Of a DNA stretch of 64,000 nucleotides, positions 50,201 to 58,751 are shown in pieces. The stretch is from JASBRS01 sp964496495. GTDB taxonomy: Bacteria > Deinococcota > Deinococci > Deinococcales > Trueperaceae. The translations under genes and the position numbers were made by a program. The notes beneath the pieces are model-generated. The model saw nothing but the letters and a program-made list of their open reading frames with translations. It was not told the DNA's origin and did no database searches. The stretch covers positions 52,767 to 116,766 of the forward strand of contig CAZBZU010000005.1 of assembly GCA_964496495.1 (NCBI GenBank), in the 5' to 3' direction. Positions within the stretch are counted from its first letter, which is position 1; every line of letters begins with the position of its first letter.

Positions 50201-51010
50201 GCTGTTGGCGAGCGCCCGCTGCGCGTCGAGCCGCCGCGTCCTGGCCTGGCGCAGCGCCTCCTCCGCCTCCTCGCGCCTGGCCTGCAGCGCCGCGAGGCGG
50301 TCGGCCTCGTTGCCCCGCAGTCGCTCCATGCCCGGCGGGAAGCTCGCGACCGTCCCGCGGAGGGAGTCGATCTCGCGACGCACCGTCAGGAGCGCCAGGG
50401 CGCGTTGGTGGTCGGCGGCATCCTCCTGTGCCCGCCCGGCCTGCACGAGCTCCTCGCGCCACCCCGCGATGCGCGCCTGCTGCCGCTGCAGCTCCTCGCG
50501 GTCCCGCAGCACGTCGCGCAGCCGCTCCTCGGCGGCGCGCAGTGCCTCCGCCTCGCTCCTGCCGGTGCCGGGGGGCTTGAACGAGCCGCTATCCCGGACC
50601 GCCGCGAGGTCGTAACCGCCGAGTAGCTCCAGCCCGAGCTGCCGCGCGATCGCTGCGTCCGTTCCGGTGAGCGCGGCCAGCTCCTCGACGCCCAGCGTGT
50701 AGCAACCCAGCAGGTGGTGCGGTGGCAGCTCCGGCGCCGGTACCGCCTCGCCGTTGCGCGTCCACGCCACCGCCCCTCCGACCCTGGTGACGCGCAGCTC
50801 GCCCTCGTCGTCCTCGAACGTTCCGTCGACGTCGACGGGCAGGCCCTTCAGCTCCTCGGGGTAGAGGAGCGCGCGCACGGCACGAAGCAGACTGCTCTTG
50901 CCCGACGCGTTCGGACCGATCACCACGTTGACGCCGGGCGCGATGTCGGTGACCTCGAAGCCCGGGTCGATGCCGGGCAGGCGCTGGATGCGCAGGGCGC
51001 GCAGCCTCAC
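47234..51010 (-). CDS. SbcC/RAD50-like ATPase, YhaN type, with extra C-terminal domain
   Basis: A 1258-residue protein. Walker A is G-P-N-A-S-G-K-S-S at about 32-40. Long heptad-rich, Glu/Arg-rich coiled coils follow. At about 437-480, two hydrophobic helices interrupt them, as in Bacillus YhaN, where the protein is membrane-associated. S-T-G-T-R-A-Q-L-L-L-A-V is the ABC signature and L-P-L-F-L-D908-E the Walker B. After about residue 960, an Ala/Glu-rich linker leads to about 250 residues with no match I know (H-I-I-D-V-A-R-I-R-R-R-G and later helices). It is coupled to the phosphoesterase gene by an ATGA overlap; the pair is presumed to act in DNA repair. Confidence 0.88.
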   Translation of the reverse strand: MRLRALRIQRLPGIDPGFEVTDIAPGVNVVIGPNASGKSSLLRAVRALLYPEELKGLPVDVDGTFEDDEGELRVTRVGGAVAWTRNGEAVPAPELPPHHLLGCYTLGVEELAALTGTDAAIARQLGLELLGGYDLAAVRDSGSFKPPGTGRSEAEALRAAEERLRDVLRDREELQRQQARIAGWREELVQAGRAQEDAADHQRALALLTVRREIDSLRGTVASFPPGMERLRGNEADRLAALQARREEAEEALRQARTRRLDAQRALANSRLEGRMLSKTDIEERRTALQELQRLEGDAEALESEASRARARLEQAEAELRAPEQSGAARDGAPSPRGVAADAGAGAREEAGAARPHDSRPPRLDPATLGHVDDALGRRRRADAQRRALERELEALPDPTDANARPQHDLDTLREGRRALAAALAARPARWSVLRALGLTLALAGSAGATALAALAGTAWPLLAGGGALVVVALLLLLRDDGARARRDAVARYRDSGLEEPQGWGEPAVARQLARLEVALAEGTAYETALARRAEVTRRLAAVERELGAAESELGAVADRVGFDPRHLDADLQRWLRLVDAVDRGRADLAQASADLARKLDAVRTRRDSLGTFLRDYDEAPQEPEAGAALLGRRLEALAARLTERDAAATALRSAAADIERAESEGARQQQEIRAHFGAAGLEPGEDGGADAERALEVTLRERLERLPAFNDAVERLRGAKARHDDRARELAGRDDLLALVEADDEAALSEALQTLEARAGDRDRLSHDITSTETLVAEAERERALERAHAERQAAADALQEVLDATLRAEAGRFLLDRVAAEHEEHSQPPALRRAGAWFRRFTRNRFELDYDGGRDPAFAAVETASGERRYPAELSTGTRAQLLLAVRVAFALQAEAGRTPLPLFLDEALTTADAERFQEVADSLGTLSREGGRQLFYLTARAEDAALWRARSPAAGAGATGPAVSGEAASDPTAAEEAAGDQASAGPTAREARAALHIIDVARIRRRGAAVTSPEALAADPPAPVPAPDGTPPELYATLLDVPPLDPWRAAEACHVFHLLRDELPLVRTLVQAGADSVGPLGSLLKSPAADALLAAHERTLIERRVRGLEAYLAGWRRGRGRPVDREALQASGAVSDTFLDRIDALAKELGGDGRALVDALNGPSKVRNFQKAKRRDLEAWLTDNGFIDPRPQADEAELRQRVIAALSGPESEVEGTPEALLGEGGRLAAWLSAAVRAGEARADSGRAAATTRSRS

Positions 51011-52284
51011 GCCGGCTCCTCCTTCTGGGCCAAGAGCGCGTCGATGGCATCGAGGGCAGCCGCCTCTAGCAAGGCGGCGACGCGCTCGTGGTCCGGCGCG
51101 TCCGTGCCGGCGGCGCCGAGGTAGCGCCGCTCCGGGACCTCGGCGAGGTGGCGGCCGGCGCTCTGCAACAGCGCCGCGCGCCCCTCGGGATCGCCGTGGC
51201 CCTGCAGCACGCGCAGCTTGCGAGCGAGCAGGCCCAGCGGGCTGGGCTCGCGGGCGAGCGCCTCCAGGTCGAGCGCCGGCAGCGCCTCGAGGCGCCAGGC
51301 GTGGATGAAGTACTCGGTGCCGTCGTGGGCCACGGACAGGGCCCTGGGGTCATCGTGCGCCAGGCTGCGGGCCACCGCCCCGCGCAGGCTGGTGCGGCCC
51401 GTCAGCGCCAGCCGGCAGCCTACCGCCGCCGCCTGCAACCCTTCGGCGGCGAGGCGGGCGTGGAGCCGGTCGACCTCGCGCGCGATGCGGACAGGCACCT
51501 CGCCGACGTCCTCGATGCCCGTCAGGTCGACCGGCAGGTCCTCCCAGCGCAGCGGCGCGAGCGGCCGGCTGCGCAGCGTGAGGCGGCCGTCGGGCGCGAC
51601 CTCCAGCAGCCAGGCTCCGTGGGGGCCGGGCTCGCCGGGATCGGTCGCGGCCAGAGAGCCGAGGTAGCCCGCCGGGCGCGGGTCCGCAGCGATGTCCGGT
51701 TTGTGGACGTGCCCGAGCAGCCAGGCATCGACGGGTGCGACCCGCAGGTCGGCCGAGCGTACCGGGGCGTAGCTGCTGCCGGTCTGGTCGCGGTCGCAAT
51801 GGAGCAAACCGATGGTGGCCTCCGGACCGCGCGGCGGCAACGGATGGGCCAGCGGCTCCTCGGAGGTGACGGGCTCGGGGAAGGACCAACCCACCACGCT
51901 GGCGCGCGTGCCGTCGCGGCCGGTGACCGCGTGCGCCTGCCAGGTGCCGTCGCGGCCCAGAAGCGTGACGCCGCGGACGGCCTCGGCCAGACGCGGCAGC
52001 ACCCGGGTGTCGTGGTTGCCGGCCACGGCCAGCACCGGGATGCCGCCCGCGACCAGGTGCTCGACGCCGGTTCGCAGGTCGGCGTAGGCCTCGAAGAAGT
52101 CATCGTCGCGATCGACCACGTCCCCAGCGAGGAGGAGGGCATCCACCCGCTCCTCGAGCGCTAGATCCACGAGGCGCCGCCAGGCCGCGGCAGGGCCGAG
52201 GTCGGCGGGGCGCGCGGCGAGCGCGCCCGGCAATCGCGACGGCTGCCGGCCCAGGTGGATGTCCGCCGCGCAGAGCAGCTTCAC
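51007..52284 (-). CDS. SbcD/Mre11-like exonuclease, YhaO type
   Basis: A 425-residue metallophosphoesterase. Metal motifs appear in order: D8-I-H10, G-D55-V-V-D, G-N90-H91-D92, then L-L-H-C-D-R-D and G-H-V-H. The arrangement matches SbcD/Mre11-type nucleases, which act with SbcC/Rad50-type ATPases on double-strand DNA ends. The C-terminal region (about 270-425) is helical and should bind the ATPase partner. The gene starts the pair: its stop overlaps the YhaN-type ATG by 4 bp. It is divergent from the lipoprotein gene at 52471. Confidence 0.92.
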   Translation of the reverse strand: MKLLCAADIHLGRQPSRLPGALAARPADLGPAAAWRRLVDLALEERVDALLLAGDVVDRDDDFFEAYADLRTGVEHLVAGGIPVLAVAGNHDTRVLPRLAEAVRGVTLLGRDGTWQAHAVTGRDGTRASVVGWSFPEPVTSEEPLAHPLPPRGPEATIGLLHCDRDQTGSSYAPVRSADLRVAPVDAWLLGHVHKPDIAADPRPAGYLGSLAATDPGEPGPHGAWLLEVAPDGRLTLRSRPLAPLRWEDLPVDLTGIEDVGEVPVRIAREVDRLHARLAAEGLQAAAVGCRLALTGRTSLRGAVARSLAHDDPRALSVAHDGTEYFIHAWRLEALPALDLEALAREPSPLGLLARKLRVLQGHGDPEGRAALLQSAGRHLAEVPERRYLGAAGTDAPDHERVAALLEAAALDAIDALLAQKEEPA

Positions 52285-52470
52285 GCGCGGGACCCCGCGG
52301 CCGGCCTCACGCGGGGCCCGGCCGGAGCTCCCGCCGGGCGCACCGTCCCCGTGGCGTGGTGGTCATGAGCGTAGTGACGTGCCCTCACCGGTCCTGCCTC
52401 TCCCCCCATCATGCCCGCTCGAGCCGGTGCGCGGGCCAGGCGCGCGGCCGTTGCCGCTGTAACGTGGGCC

Positions 52471-53598
52471 ATGCGCGCCCGCCGTCTGCTGCTGCTCGCC
52501 GTCCCGACGCTGCTGCTGGTGACGCTCACCGCGTGCGTTCCCAGCGTCTACCGTCACCCCTATCCGGTGCGGCCCGTGACCCTCCCACGGGATGCCGCGG
52601 CGCACGCGGCGCCGATCGAGTGGTGGTACTACAGCGGCCATCTGGTCGATCCGCAAGGGCATCACTACGGCTTCGAGCTGACGTTCTTCAAGCTCTACCC
52701 GCCGCCCGGCGTCAACCTCATCGGCCCCATCCCCGCCTACGCGCTCATGGAGAAGGTCTACGTCGGCCACTTCGCCGTGACCGACGTGGCCCGCCAACGC
52801 TTCGCCAGCGCCCAGCGCTCCACCGTGTGGGGCTACCAGGGCGGCTCCTCCATGGACCGCTACCGCGTGTACGTCGCGGACTGGTCGGCCGAGGCGCTGG
52901 GGAGCCCCGACCATCAGCACATCCAGGCCGGGGGGGACGGCTACCGCATCGACCTGACGCTGACATCGCAGAAGCCGCCGGCGCTCAACGGCGCCACCCC
53001 TGGCATCCAGTCGATGGGACCGGGAGGTACGAGCTACTACGTCTCGCACACGCGCATGGCCGTGAATGGGACGCTCGGGGTGGACTGCGGCTTCCTCGCT
53101 TGCCGCGACCAGAAGGTCACCGGCCAGGCCTGGGAGGACCACCAGTGGGGCGACTTCCAGATGACCGGATACGCCGGCTGGGACTGGTTCAGCCTCCAGT
53201 TCAGCGACGACACCGAGCTGATGCTCTACCTCATCCGCGGCGAGAAGGGGGGCCTGGCGACCGCGGCCGGCAGCTTCGTCACCAAGGACGGGCGCACGGT
53301 CCACCTGACGAAGCAGGACTTCCGGGTGACGCCCACCGGCTCGTGGACCAGCCCCTCCACCGGCGCCGTCTACCCCATGGGCTGGCGCGTGCGGGTCCCG
53401 CGCTACGGCATCGACGTGAAGGTCGCGCCGGTGATGAAGGACCAGGAGATGAACACGCGCTCCACCACCCACATCGTGTACTGGGAGGGGGACGTACGCG
53501 CGAGCGGCACGAAGGCCGGCGAGGGGTACGTGGAGCTCACCAACTACGACCGCTACCCCTACGAGCCGCCGGTCTCCGGCGCGGCCACGTCCCCTTGA
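52471..53598 (+). CDS. CrtC/AttH-like lipocalin-fold lipoprotein
   Basis: A 375-residue protein. The ATG at 52471 gives a lipoprotein signal with lipobox L-T-A-C22; an earlier ATG would add 20 residues in front. E-W-W-Y-Y-S-G-H-L at about 50-58 and W-E-D-H-Q-W-G-D-F near the middle are hallmarks of the CrtC/AttH (hydroxyneurosporene synthase-like, DUF2006) family, two lipocalin-like barrels. In phototrophs, CrtC hydrates carotenoids; many relatives are of unknown function. A CrtI-like gene lies 45 kb away, so no link is claimed. Its 3' end overlaps the convergent MFS gene by 40 bp. Confidence 0.85.
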   Translation: MRARRLLLLAVPTLLLVTLTACVPSVYRHPYPVRPVTLPRDAAAHAAPIEWWYYSGHLVDPQGHHYGFELTFFKLYPPPGVNLIGPIPAYALMEKVYVGHFAVTDVARQRFASAQRSTVWGYQGGSSMDRYRVYVADWSAEALGSPDHQHIQAGGDGYRIDLTLTSQKPPALNGATPGIQSMGPGGTSYYVSHTRMAVNGTLGVDCGFLACRDQKVTGQAWEDHQWGDFQMTGYAGWDWFSLQFSDDTELMLYLIRGEKGGLATAAGSFVTKDGRTVHLTKQDFRVTPTGSWTSPSTGAVYPMGWRVRVPRYGIDVKVAPVMKDQEMNTRSTTHIVYWEGDVRASGTKAGEGYVELTNYDRYPYEPPVSGAATSP

Positions 53599-54944
53599 GC
53601 GGGGCTTGAGCCGTCGCGACCGGCCGGCGCCCGCCCGCCGCGCGGCTCGCGCCGGCGTCCGTTCCGGGTCACGCGCCCGCCTCCGCGGCGGGGCGTGAGC
53701 GCCACGGCGGACGCCATGAAGGCTGCGGCCAGCCACACCAGCGCGGCGTAGCCCGCGACGACGGCCACCAGCCCGCCGAGCAGGGAGCCCACCACCGCCG
53801 CCACGGCGCCGGTGGCCGCGTACAGCCCCATCGCTTCGCCTTGAGGAAGGCTCGAGCTCTCGGCGGCCAGGTCGGAGCCCGCCACGGCCAGGAGCGACCA
53901 GGCCAGCACCACCGCCCCGAAGCCGCCGATGGCGAGCCAGCCGCGCACGTGGGCGTGCAGCAACGCCACGACTCCCAGGAACAGCAGCGCCGCCAGGCGC
54001 AGCAGCATACCGCTCCGGTAGACGCCGGCGGGCCCCGCCCGGCGGGCCGCGCCGCCGGCCGGCCCGTACAGCGTCAGCCCCAGAGCGGCGGCCCCCGCGA
54101 ACGCCCAGGAGGCGGCTCCCGCTCCCAAGCCGAAGACGTGGGCCATGACCAGCGGATAGAAGGAGAACACCGCCGCCCCGCCGATGTTGCCGAGGAACCA
54201 GCCTGCCAGGAACGTCACGAACGGCGACGGCCCGCCGCGCATCAGGCCCGGGAGCTTGCGCAGCCCGCGCACCAGGTGGGGCAGGTGCACGTGGCTCATG
54301 AAGGTGCCCAGCACCAGCCCGCCGTGCCGTGGCTGGTGCCGACCCGCGACCGGCCGCTCGCCGTGCGTGGTGGCCGGCACGATGCGGAACATGGCCGCGC
54401 CCAGCACGGCGGCCATGGCGGCCAGCGCCAGCGCGAGCGGCGCCCGGGTGACGCCGAAGACGCCGGCCAGCACCAGGCCCGCCACCTGCCCGCCGCCGTA
54501 GCACGTCTGCAGCCACCCGAAACGGGCCCCCCAGCTCTCCCTGGGATGACGCTCGGTGATGAAGAGATTGGCCACCGTGGCTGTGGCCGACGCCGCCAGG
54601 CCGATCACCAGGGCCATGACGACGAGCCAGCCCAGACCGCGGTGCAGGCCGAAGGCGGCCGTCGCCGCCGCCACCACGATCAGTCCCAGCACGTAGAGGG
54701 GGCGGTGCCAGCCGGTGCGATCCGCCAGCGCGCCCCAGAGCGGCGCCACCAGCATGCCGAGGTTGAAGGTGGCCATGACCAGGCCGGGCGCCGAGGGGCC
54801 GCCCGAGCGCGCGGAGAGCAAGGGCAGCACGATGGGAGCGATGCCCGCGATTACCAGCCCCAGCAACGCGTAGGACAGGTACCAGCGTTGGACGGGCGCC
54901 GAGGCGTCGGGAACCGCTTCGTGGACGTGAGGCCCTGGCTGCAT
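53559..54944 (-). CDS. MFS transporter
   Basis: A 461-residue permease with about 12 helices and a hydrophilic Arg/Gly-rich C-terminal tail of about 50 residues. The start at 54944 follows AAGGA. G-A-L-A-D-R-T-G-W-H-R-P-L in loop 2-3 is the MFS motif; S-A-R-S-G-G-P and A-T-F-N-L-G-M-L-V-A-P follow the sugar/drug porter style. The substrate is unknown. The end of the tail is encoded antisense to the end of the CrtC-like gene (40-bp overlap). It is divergent from the proton ATPase gene, with 200 bp between; a TAGTAT -10-like hexamer at 55084 has no good -35. Confidence 0.85.
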   Translation of the reverse strand: MQPGPHVHEAVPDASAPVQRWYLSYALLGLVIAGIAPIVLPLLSARSGGPSAPGLVMATFNLGMLVAPLWGALADRTGWHRPLYVLGLIVVAAATAAFGLHRGLGWLVVMALVIGLAASATATVANLFITERHPRESWGARFGWLQTCYGGGQVAGLVLAGVFGVTRAPLALALAAMAAVLGAAMFRIVPATTHGERPVAGRHQPRHGGLVLGTFMSHVHLPHLVRGLRKLPGLMRGGPSPFVTFLAGWFLGNIGGAAVFSFYPLVMAHVFGLGAGAASWAFAGAAALGLTLYGPAGGAARRAGPAGVYRSGMLLRLAALLFLGVVALLHAHVRGWLAIGGFGAVVLAWSLLAVAGSDLAAESSSLPQGEAMGLYAATGAVAAVVGSLLGGLVAVVAGYAALVWLAAAFMASAVALTPRRGGGRVTRNGRRREPRGGRAPAGRDGSSPAQGDVAAPETGGS

Positions 54945-55144
54945 GGCACGGTCCTTCCCGTGTGCCGTCCGTTGCCGCTCCGGGCGGCGGCACCCCCTCC
55001 AGCGCACACCACACTTATCAGTGCGCCGCCCGGCCATCTGTAGCCTGGGTCATCCGACCCTGCCGCGACCGCGCGATCAGCGCTAGTATCCCGGTCGGTA
55101 CGCCCGGCGGTACAGCCGGGCCGCGCCGGAAAGAAGGCGCGCTG

Positions 55145-57715
55145 ATGGCCTCCTCGCGCCGTACGCACCCCTCCGAGACCGCCTCGCCTGAGCGGTCGTC
55201 GCGGTCGGCAGCGGTGCCCGGAAGCGAGGGTGGAGATCCGCCCTCGTGGGAGGACCGTTCCGTCGATGAGGTCTTCCGCTCGCTGCAGGCGGGCCGTGAC
55301 GGCCTGTCGGCCGAGGAGGCCGCTGCACGCCTTCGCCAGTACGGCCCCAACACCGTTCAGGAGCACCGCAAGAGCGTGTGGCTGGCGCTGCTCGGCTTCT
55401 TCTGGGGTCCCATCGCCTGGATGATCGAGGTGGCGGCGTTGCTGTCGGCGGTCGTCGGCCACTGGACCGATTTCGTCGTCATCCTGGCGATGCTGCTGTT
55501 CAACGCTGCCGTCGGCTTCTGGCATCAGTACCAGGCGGACAACGCGGTGAACGCGCTGAAGCGCCAGCTGGCGCTGCGCGCGCGGGTGCGCCGCGACGGC
55601 CGCTGGGCCGAGGTCGACGCGGCCGAGCTGGTGCCCGGCGACGTGGTGCACCTGCGCCTGGGCGACATCGTTCCGGCCGACGTGAAGCTCTTCGACGGTG
55701 AGTTCCTGTCGATCGACCAGTCGGCGCTCACCGGCGAGTCCCTGCCGGTCGACAAGGGCGCCGGCGACGTCGGCTTCTCCGGCTCCATCGTGCGCCAGGG
55801 CGAGATGACGGCGCTGGTGGCGGCCACCGGCGACCGGACCTTCTTCGGCAGGACCGCCAGGCTGGTGGAGGGAGCGCGGCCGGAGTCGCACTTCCAGCGC
55901 GCCATCCTCGCCATCGGCGACTACCTCATCTACCTGAGCCTGGGCCTGGTCGCCGCACTGGTGGTGATCGAGCTGTTCCAGGGCATCCCCTTCCTGGAGC
56001 TGGCGCAGTTCGCCCTCATCCTCACGGTCGCCTCCATCCCGGTCGCGATGCCGGCGGTGCTCAGCGTCACCATGGCGATCGGCGCCACCGCGCTGGCCAG
56101 GATGAAGGCCATCGTCGCGCGGCTCGAGGCCATCGAGGAGATGGCCGGCATGGACGTGCTGTGCTCGGACAAGACCGGCACCCTCACGCTCAACCGGCTC
56201 GAGCTCGGCGAGCCGGTGCTGTACGCCGCGGACGATGGCGCCAGCCTGCTCGCCGCCGCCGCCCTGGCGTCGGACGAGGCGAACGCCGACGCCATCGACC
56301 AGGCGGTCCTGGAAGCCGCCGGCGCGGCCGGCTACCAGCCGGACGGCTTCCGCCGCACCGGCTACACGCCCTTCGACCCGGTCAGGAAGCGCAGCGAGGC
56401 GAGGGTCACCACGGCCGACGGCGAGCGCTGGCGCCTCACCAAGGGGGCGCCGCAGTCGGTGCTGTCGCTGATCGAGCTGGATGAACGGCGGCTTCACGAG
56501 GTGCAGGGCAAGGTGGGCGAGCTGGCGAGGCACGGCTTCCGCACCCTGGCCGTGGCGCGGGCCGCCGGCGACGCCGCCTGGGAGCTGCTGGGGCTGCTCG
56601 CCCTATCCGACCCGCCGCGCCCCGACTCCGCAGACACCATCGCCAGCGCGCGCGAGCACGGCATCGACGTCAAGATGGTGACCGGCGACAACCTCGCCAT
56701 CGGCAAGGAGATCGCCGGCCAGCTCCGGCTCGGCACCGACCTGCTACAGGCCGAGCAGCTGTTCGGAGAGGGTCAGAACGAGGCCGAGACGGGCGAGTGG
56801 GTCGAGCGCGCCGACGGCTTCGCCGAGGTGTACCCCGAGCACAAGTACAAGATCGTCAAGGCGCTGCAGGCGCGCGGCCACATCGTAGGCATGACCGGTG
56901 ACGGCGTCAACGACGCACCGGCCCTCAAGCAGGCCGACGTGGGGATCGCCGTCAGCGGCGCCACCGATGCTGCCCGCAGCGCGGCCGCGCTGGTGCTTAC
57001 CGCGCCCGGCCTGTCGGTGATCGTGCGGGCGGTCGAGGAAGCGCGTCGCATCTTCGGCCGCATGAACTCGTACGCCATCTACCGCATCACCGAGACCATC
57101 CGCATCATCTTCTTCGTCACGCTGGCGATGATCGCCTTTCACAGCTACCCGATCACCGCCATCATGGTGATCCTGCTGGCGCTGCTGAACGACCTGCCCA
57201 TCCTCACCATCGCCTTCGACAACACCCCGCTCGACCCGAGTCCGGTGCGCTGGAACATGCGCCGCGTGCTCACGGTGGCGACCTCGCTCGGCCTCATGGG
57301 TGTGATCGAGACCTTCACCCTGCTGGCGCTGGCCCGCGCCTACCTGCCGCTCGATACCGCGCAGCTGCAGACGCTGATCTACCTGAAGCTGGCGGTGGCG
57401 GGGCACTTGACGCTGTTCGTGACCCGTACGCGCGGGCGCATGTGGTCGCGGCCGCTCCCCGCGCCGGCGCTGCTCGGCGCCATCGTCGGCACCCAGGGGG
57501 TGGCGGTGGTGATCGTCGGGCTCGGCCTGTTCGTGGCGGCCATCCCCTGGTGGACGGTGGCTGCGGTGTGGGCCTACTGCCTGGCGTTCGTGGTGGTCGA
57601 GGACCAGCTCAAGCTCAGCGTCTACCGCACGCTGGAGCTCGGTGGGCGCCACCACCGCAGGTTCCTCGGCAGGCTGCAGGAACGCCTTCACAGTCACGCT
57701 CAGGGCGACGACTGA
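55145..57715 (+). CDS. P-type H+-ATPase (plasma-membrane type, P3A)
   Basis: An 856-residue cation-pumping ATPase of the P3A proton-pump type. T-G-E-S is the actuator motif, D342-K-T-G-T the phosphorylated aspartate, and G-D-G-V-N-D the hinge. Residues aligned with known proton-pump sites are present: R653 in the T-I-R-I segment and D683 in L-N-D-L-P, matching Arg655 and Asp684 of Arabidopsis AHA2. About 10 helices are expected. There is no extended regulatory C-terminus as in plants. The start is the ATG at 55145; codons upstream are not conserved in character. An orphan response regulator lies downstream. Confidence 0.92.
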   Translation: MASSRRTHPSETASPERSSRSAAVPGSEGGDPPSWEDRSVDEVFRSLQAGRDGLSAEEAAARLRQYGPNTVQEHRKSVWLALLGFFWGPIAWMIEVAALLSAVVGHWTDFVVILAMLLFNAAVGFWHQYQADNAVNALKRQLALRARVRRDGRWAEVDAAELVPGDVVHLRLGDIVPADVKLFDGEFLSIDQSALTGESLPVDKGAGDVGFSGSIVRQGEMTALVAATGDRTFFGRTARLVEGARPESHFQRAILAIGDYLIYLSLGLVAALVVIELFQGIPFLELAQFALILTVASIPVAMPAVLSVTMAIGATALARMKAIVARLEAIEEMAGMDVLCSDKTGTLTLNRLELGEPVLYAADDGASLLAAAALASDEANADAIDQAVLEAAGAAGYQPDGFRRTGYTPFDPVRKRSEARVTTADGERWRLTKGAPQSVLSLIELDERRLHEVQGKVGELARHGFRTLAVARAAGDAAWELLGLLALSDPPRPDSADTIASAREHGIDVKMVTGDNLAIGKEIAGQLRLGTDLLQAEQLFGEGQNEAETGEWVERADGFAEVYPEHKYKIVKALQARGHIVGMTGDGVNDAPALKQADVGIAVSGATDAARSAAALVLTAPGLSVIVRAVEEARRIFGRMNSYAIYRITETIRIIFFVTLAMIAFHSYPITAIMVILLALLNDLPILTIAFDNTPLDPSPVRWNMRRVLTVATSLGLMGVIETFTLLALARAYLPLDTAQLQTLIYLKLAVAGHLTLFVTRTRGRMWSRPLPAPALLGAIVGTQGVAVVIVGLGLFVAAIPWWTVAAVWAYCLAFVVVEDQLKLSVYRTLELGGRHHRRFLGRLQERLHSHAQGDD

Positions 57716-57983
57716 CGGTGATGCCGGGCGAGGACGGACGGGGACGGACCGGCGAGCGCGCTGGCGGTCGCCACCGGCGGGACCGGGGCCGACGGCCTGG
57801 GACGTTTGGCCTAACGCCTGGCTCGGCACGCTGGTCGTGCAGCACGCCGTGGGCGTGCGGCTGTAGGAGTTTCTCCCACATGCCCGTCCAATCAACCGCC
57901 GACCGCCGGCGCCGGACGGCGCGCCACCCTGGAGTCGCGGGTGGCGGGGCACATGTCCCGCCCCGGGGAGGGGACGCACGGCG

Positions 57984-58706
57984 ATGATCACCAGCGACGA
58001 GAGTGCGACGAGCGGAAGGATCGGCGGCCGGGCGCGTCGGGACGTGAGCTCCGGGCGCGGAAGCGTGCGCGTGCTGCTGTGCAGCCCCCAGCTGATGATG
58101 CGGCAGGCCCTCACCACGGTGCTGTCGGCATCGTCGCGCCTTCGCGTGCTGGGGGATGTAGGCAGCGGGAAGGATGCCCTGCGCTGGGCGCTCGAGGTTC
58201 GGCCCGACGTCACCGTGCTCGATGCCTTCCTCAGCCCCGTCGACGGCGTGCACGCGGCCACCGCCATCCACGCCGAGGATCCTGGCCTGAAGCTGGTCAC
58301 GCTGTGCGATGACGAGGGCGCCAGCGACGTCGACGACGGCGGCGCCGTCTCTGCGGCACGGATCTCCAAGAAGCTCTGCACCCGCGCCCTGGTCGAGGTG
58401 CTCGTGAGGGTCGCCGACGGCGAGGTCCCCGGCGACGTGCCGGCGCGCGGGCCGCGCGCCCTGGTGCCGAAGGTGGCGGCGGCCATGCCCGGCCTGAGGC
58501 CGTCCGAGCGCGTCCTGCTCGAGCTTCTGGTGGTCGGCAGCGACAACCGGGCGGTGGCCGAACAGCTTGGCTGCAGCGAGAAGACGGTCCGCAACCGCCT
58601 CAGCGATCTCTACGCCAAGCTCCACCTGCACAACCGCACGCAGGCCGCCCTCTACGCCCTTCGCCACGGGCTGGGCGGCGACACCGGCGTGATCGGCGCC
58701 GACTGA
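57984..58706 (+). CDS. NarL/LuxR-type response regulator
   Basis: A 240-residue regulator. The receiver domain (about 28-150) has D80 in V-T-V-L-D-A-F as the phosphoacceptor and K129 in R-I-S-K-K. A LuxR-type helix-turn-helix follows at about 172-232 (L-R-P-S-E-R-V-L-L-E-L-L, then N-R-A-V-A-E-Q-L-G-C-S-E-K-T-V-R-N-R-L). G-L-R-P-S-E-R resembles the conserved start of GerE domains. No histidine kinase is next to it, so it is an orphan. A GGGGAGGGG site lies about 13 bp before the ATG. The 57716-57983 gap contains nothing I can assign. Confidence 0.85.
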   Translation: MITSDESATSGRIGGRARRDVSSGRGSVRVLLCSPQLMMRQALTTVLSASSRLRVLGDVGSGKDALRWALEVRPDVTVLDAFLSPVDGVHAATAIHAEDPGLKLVTLCDDEGASDVDDGGAVSAARISKKLCTRALVEVLVRVADGEVPGDVPARGPRALVPKVAAAMPGLRPSERVLLELLVVGSDNRAVAEQLGCSEKTVRNRLSDLYAKLHLHNRTQAALYALRHGLGGDTGVIGAD

Positions 58707-58751
58707 GGCGGGGGCCGGACGCCCGCCCGGGCCCGCGGCGCCAGCGGGTCG

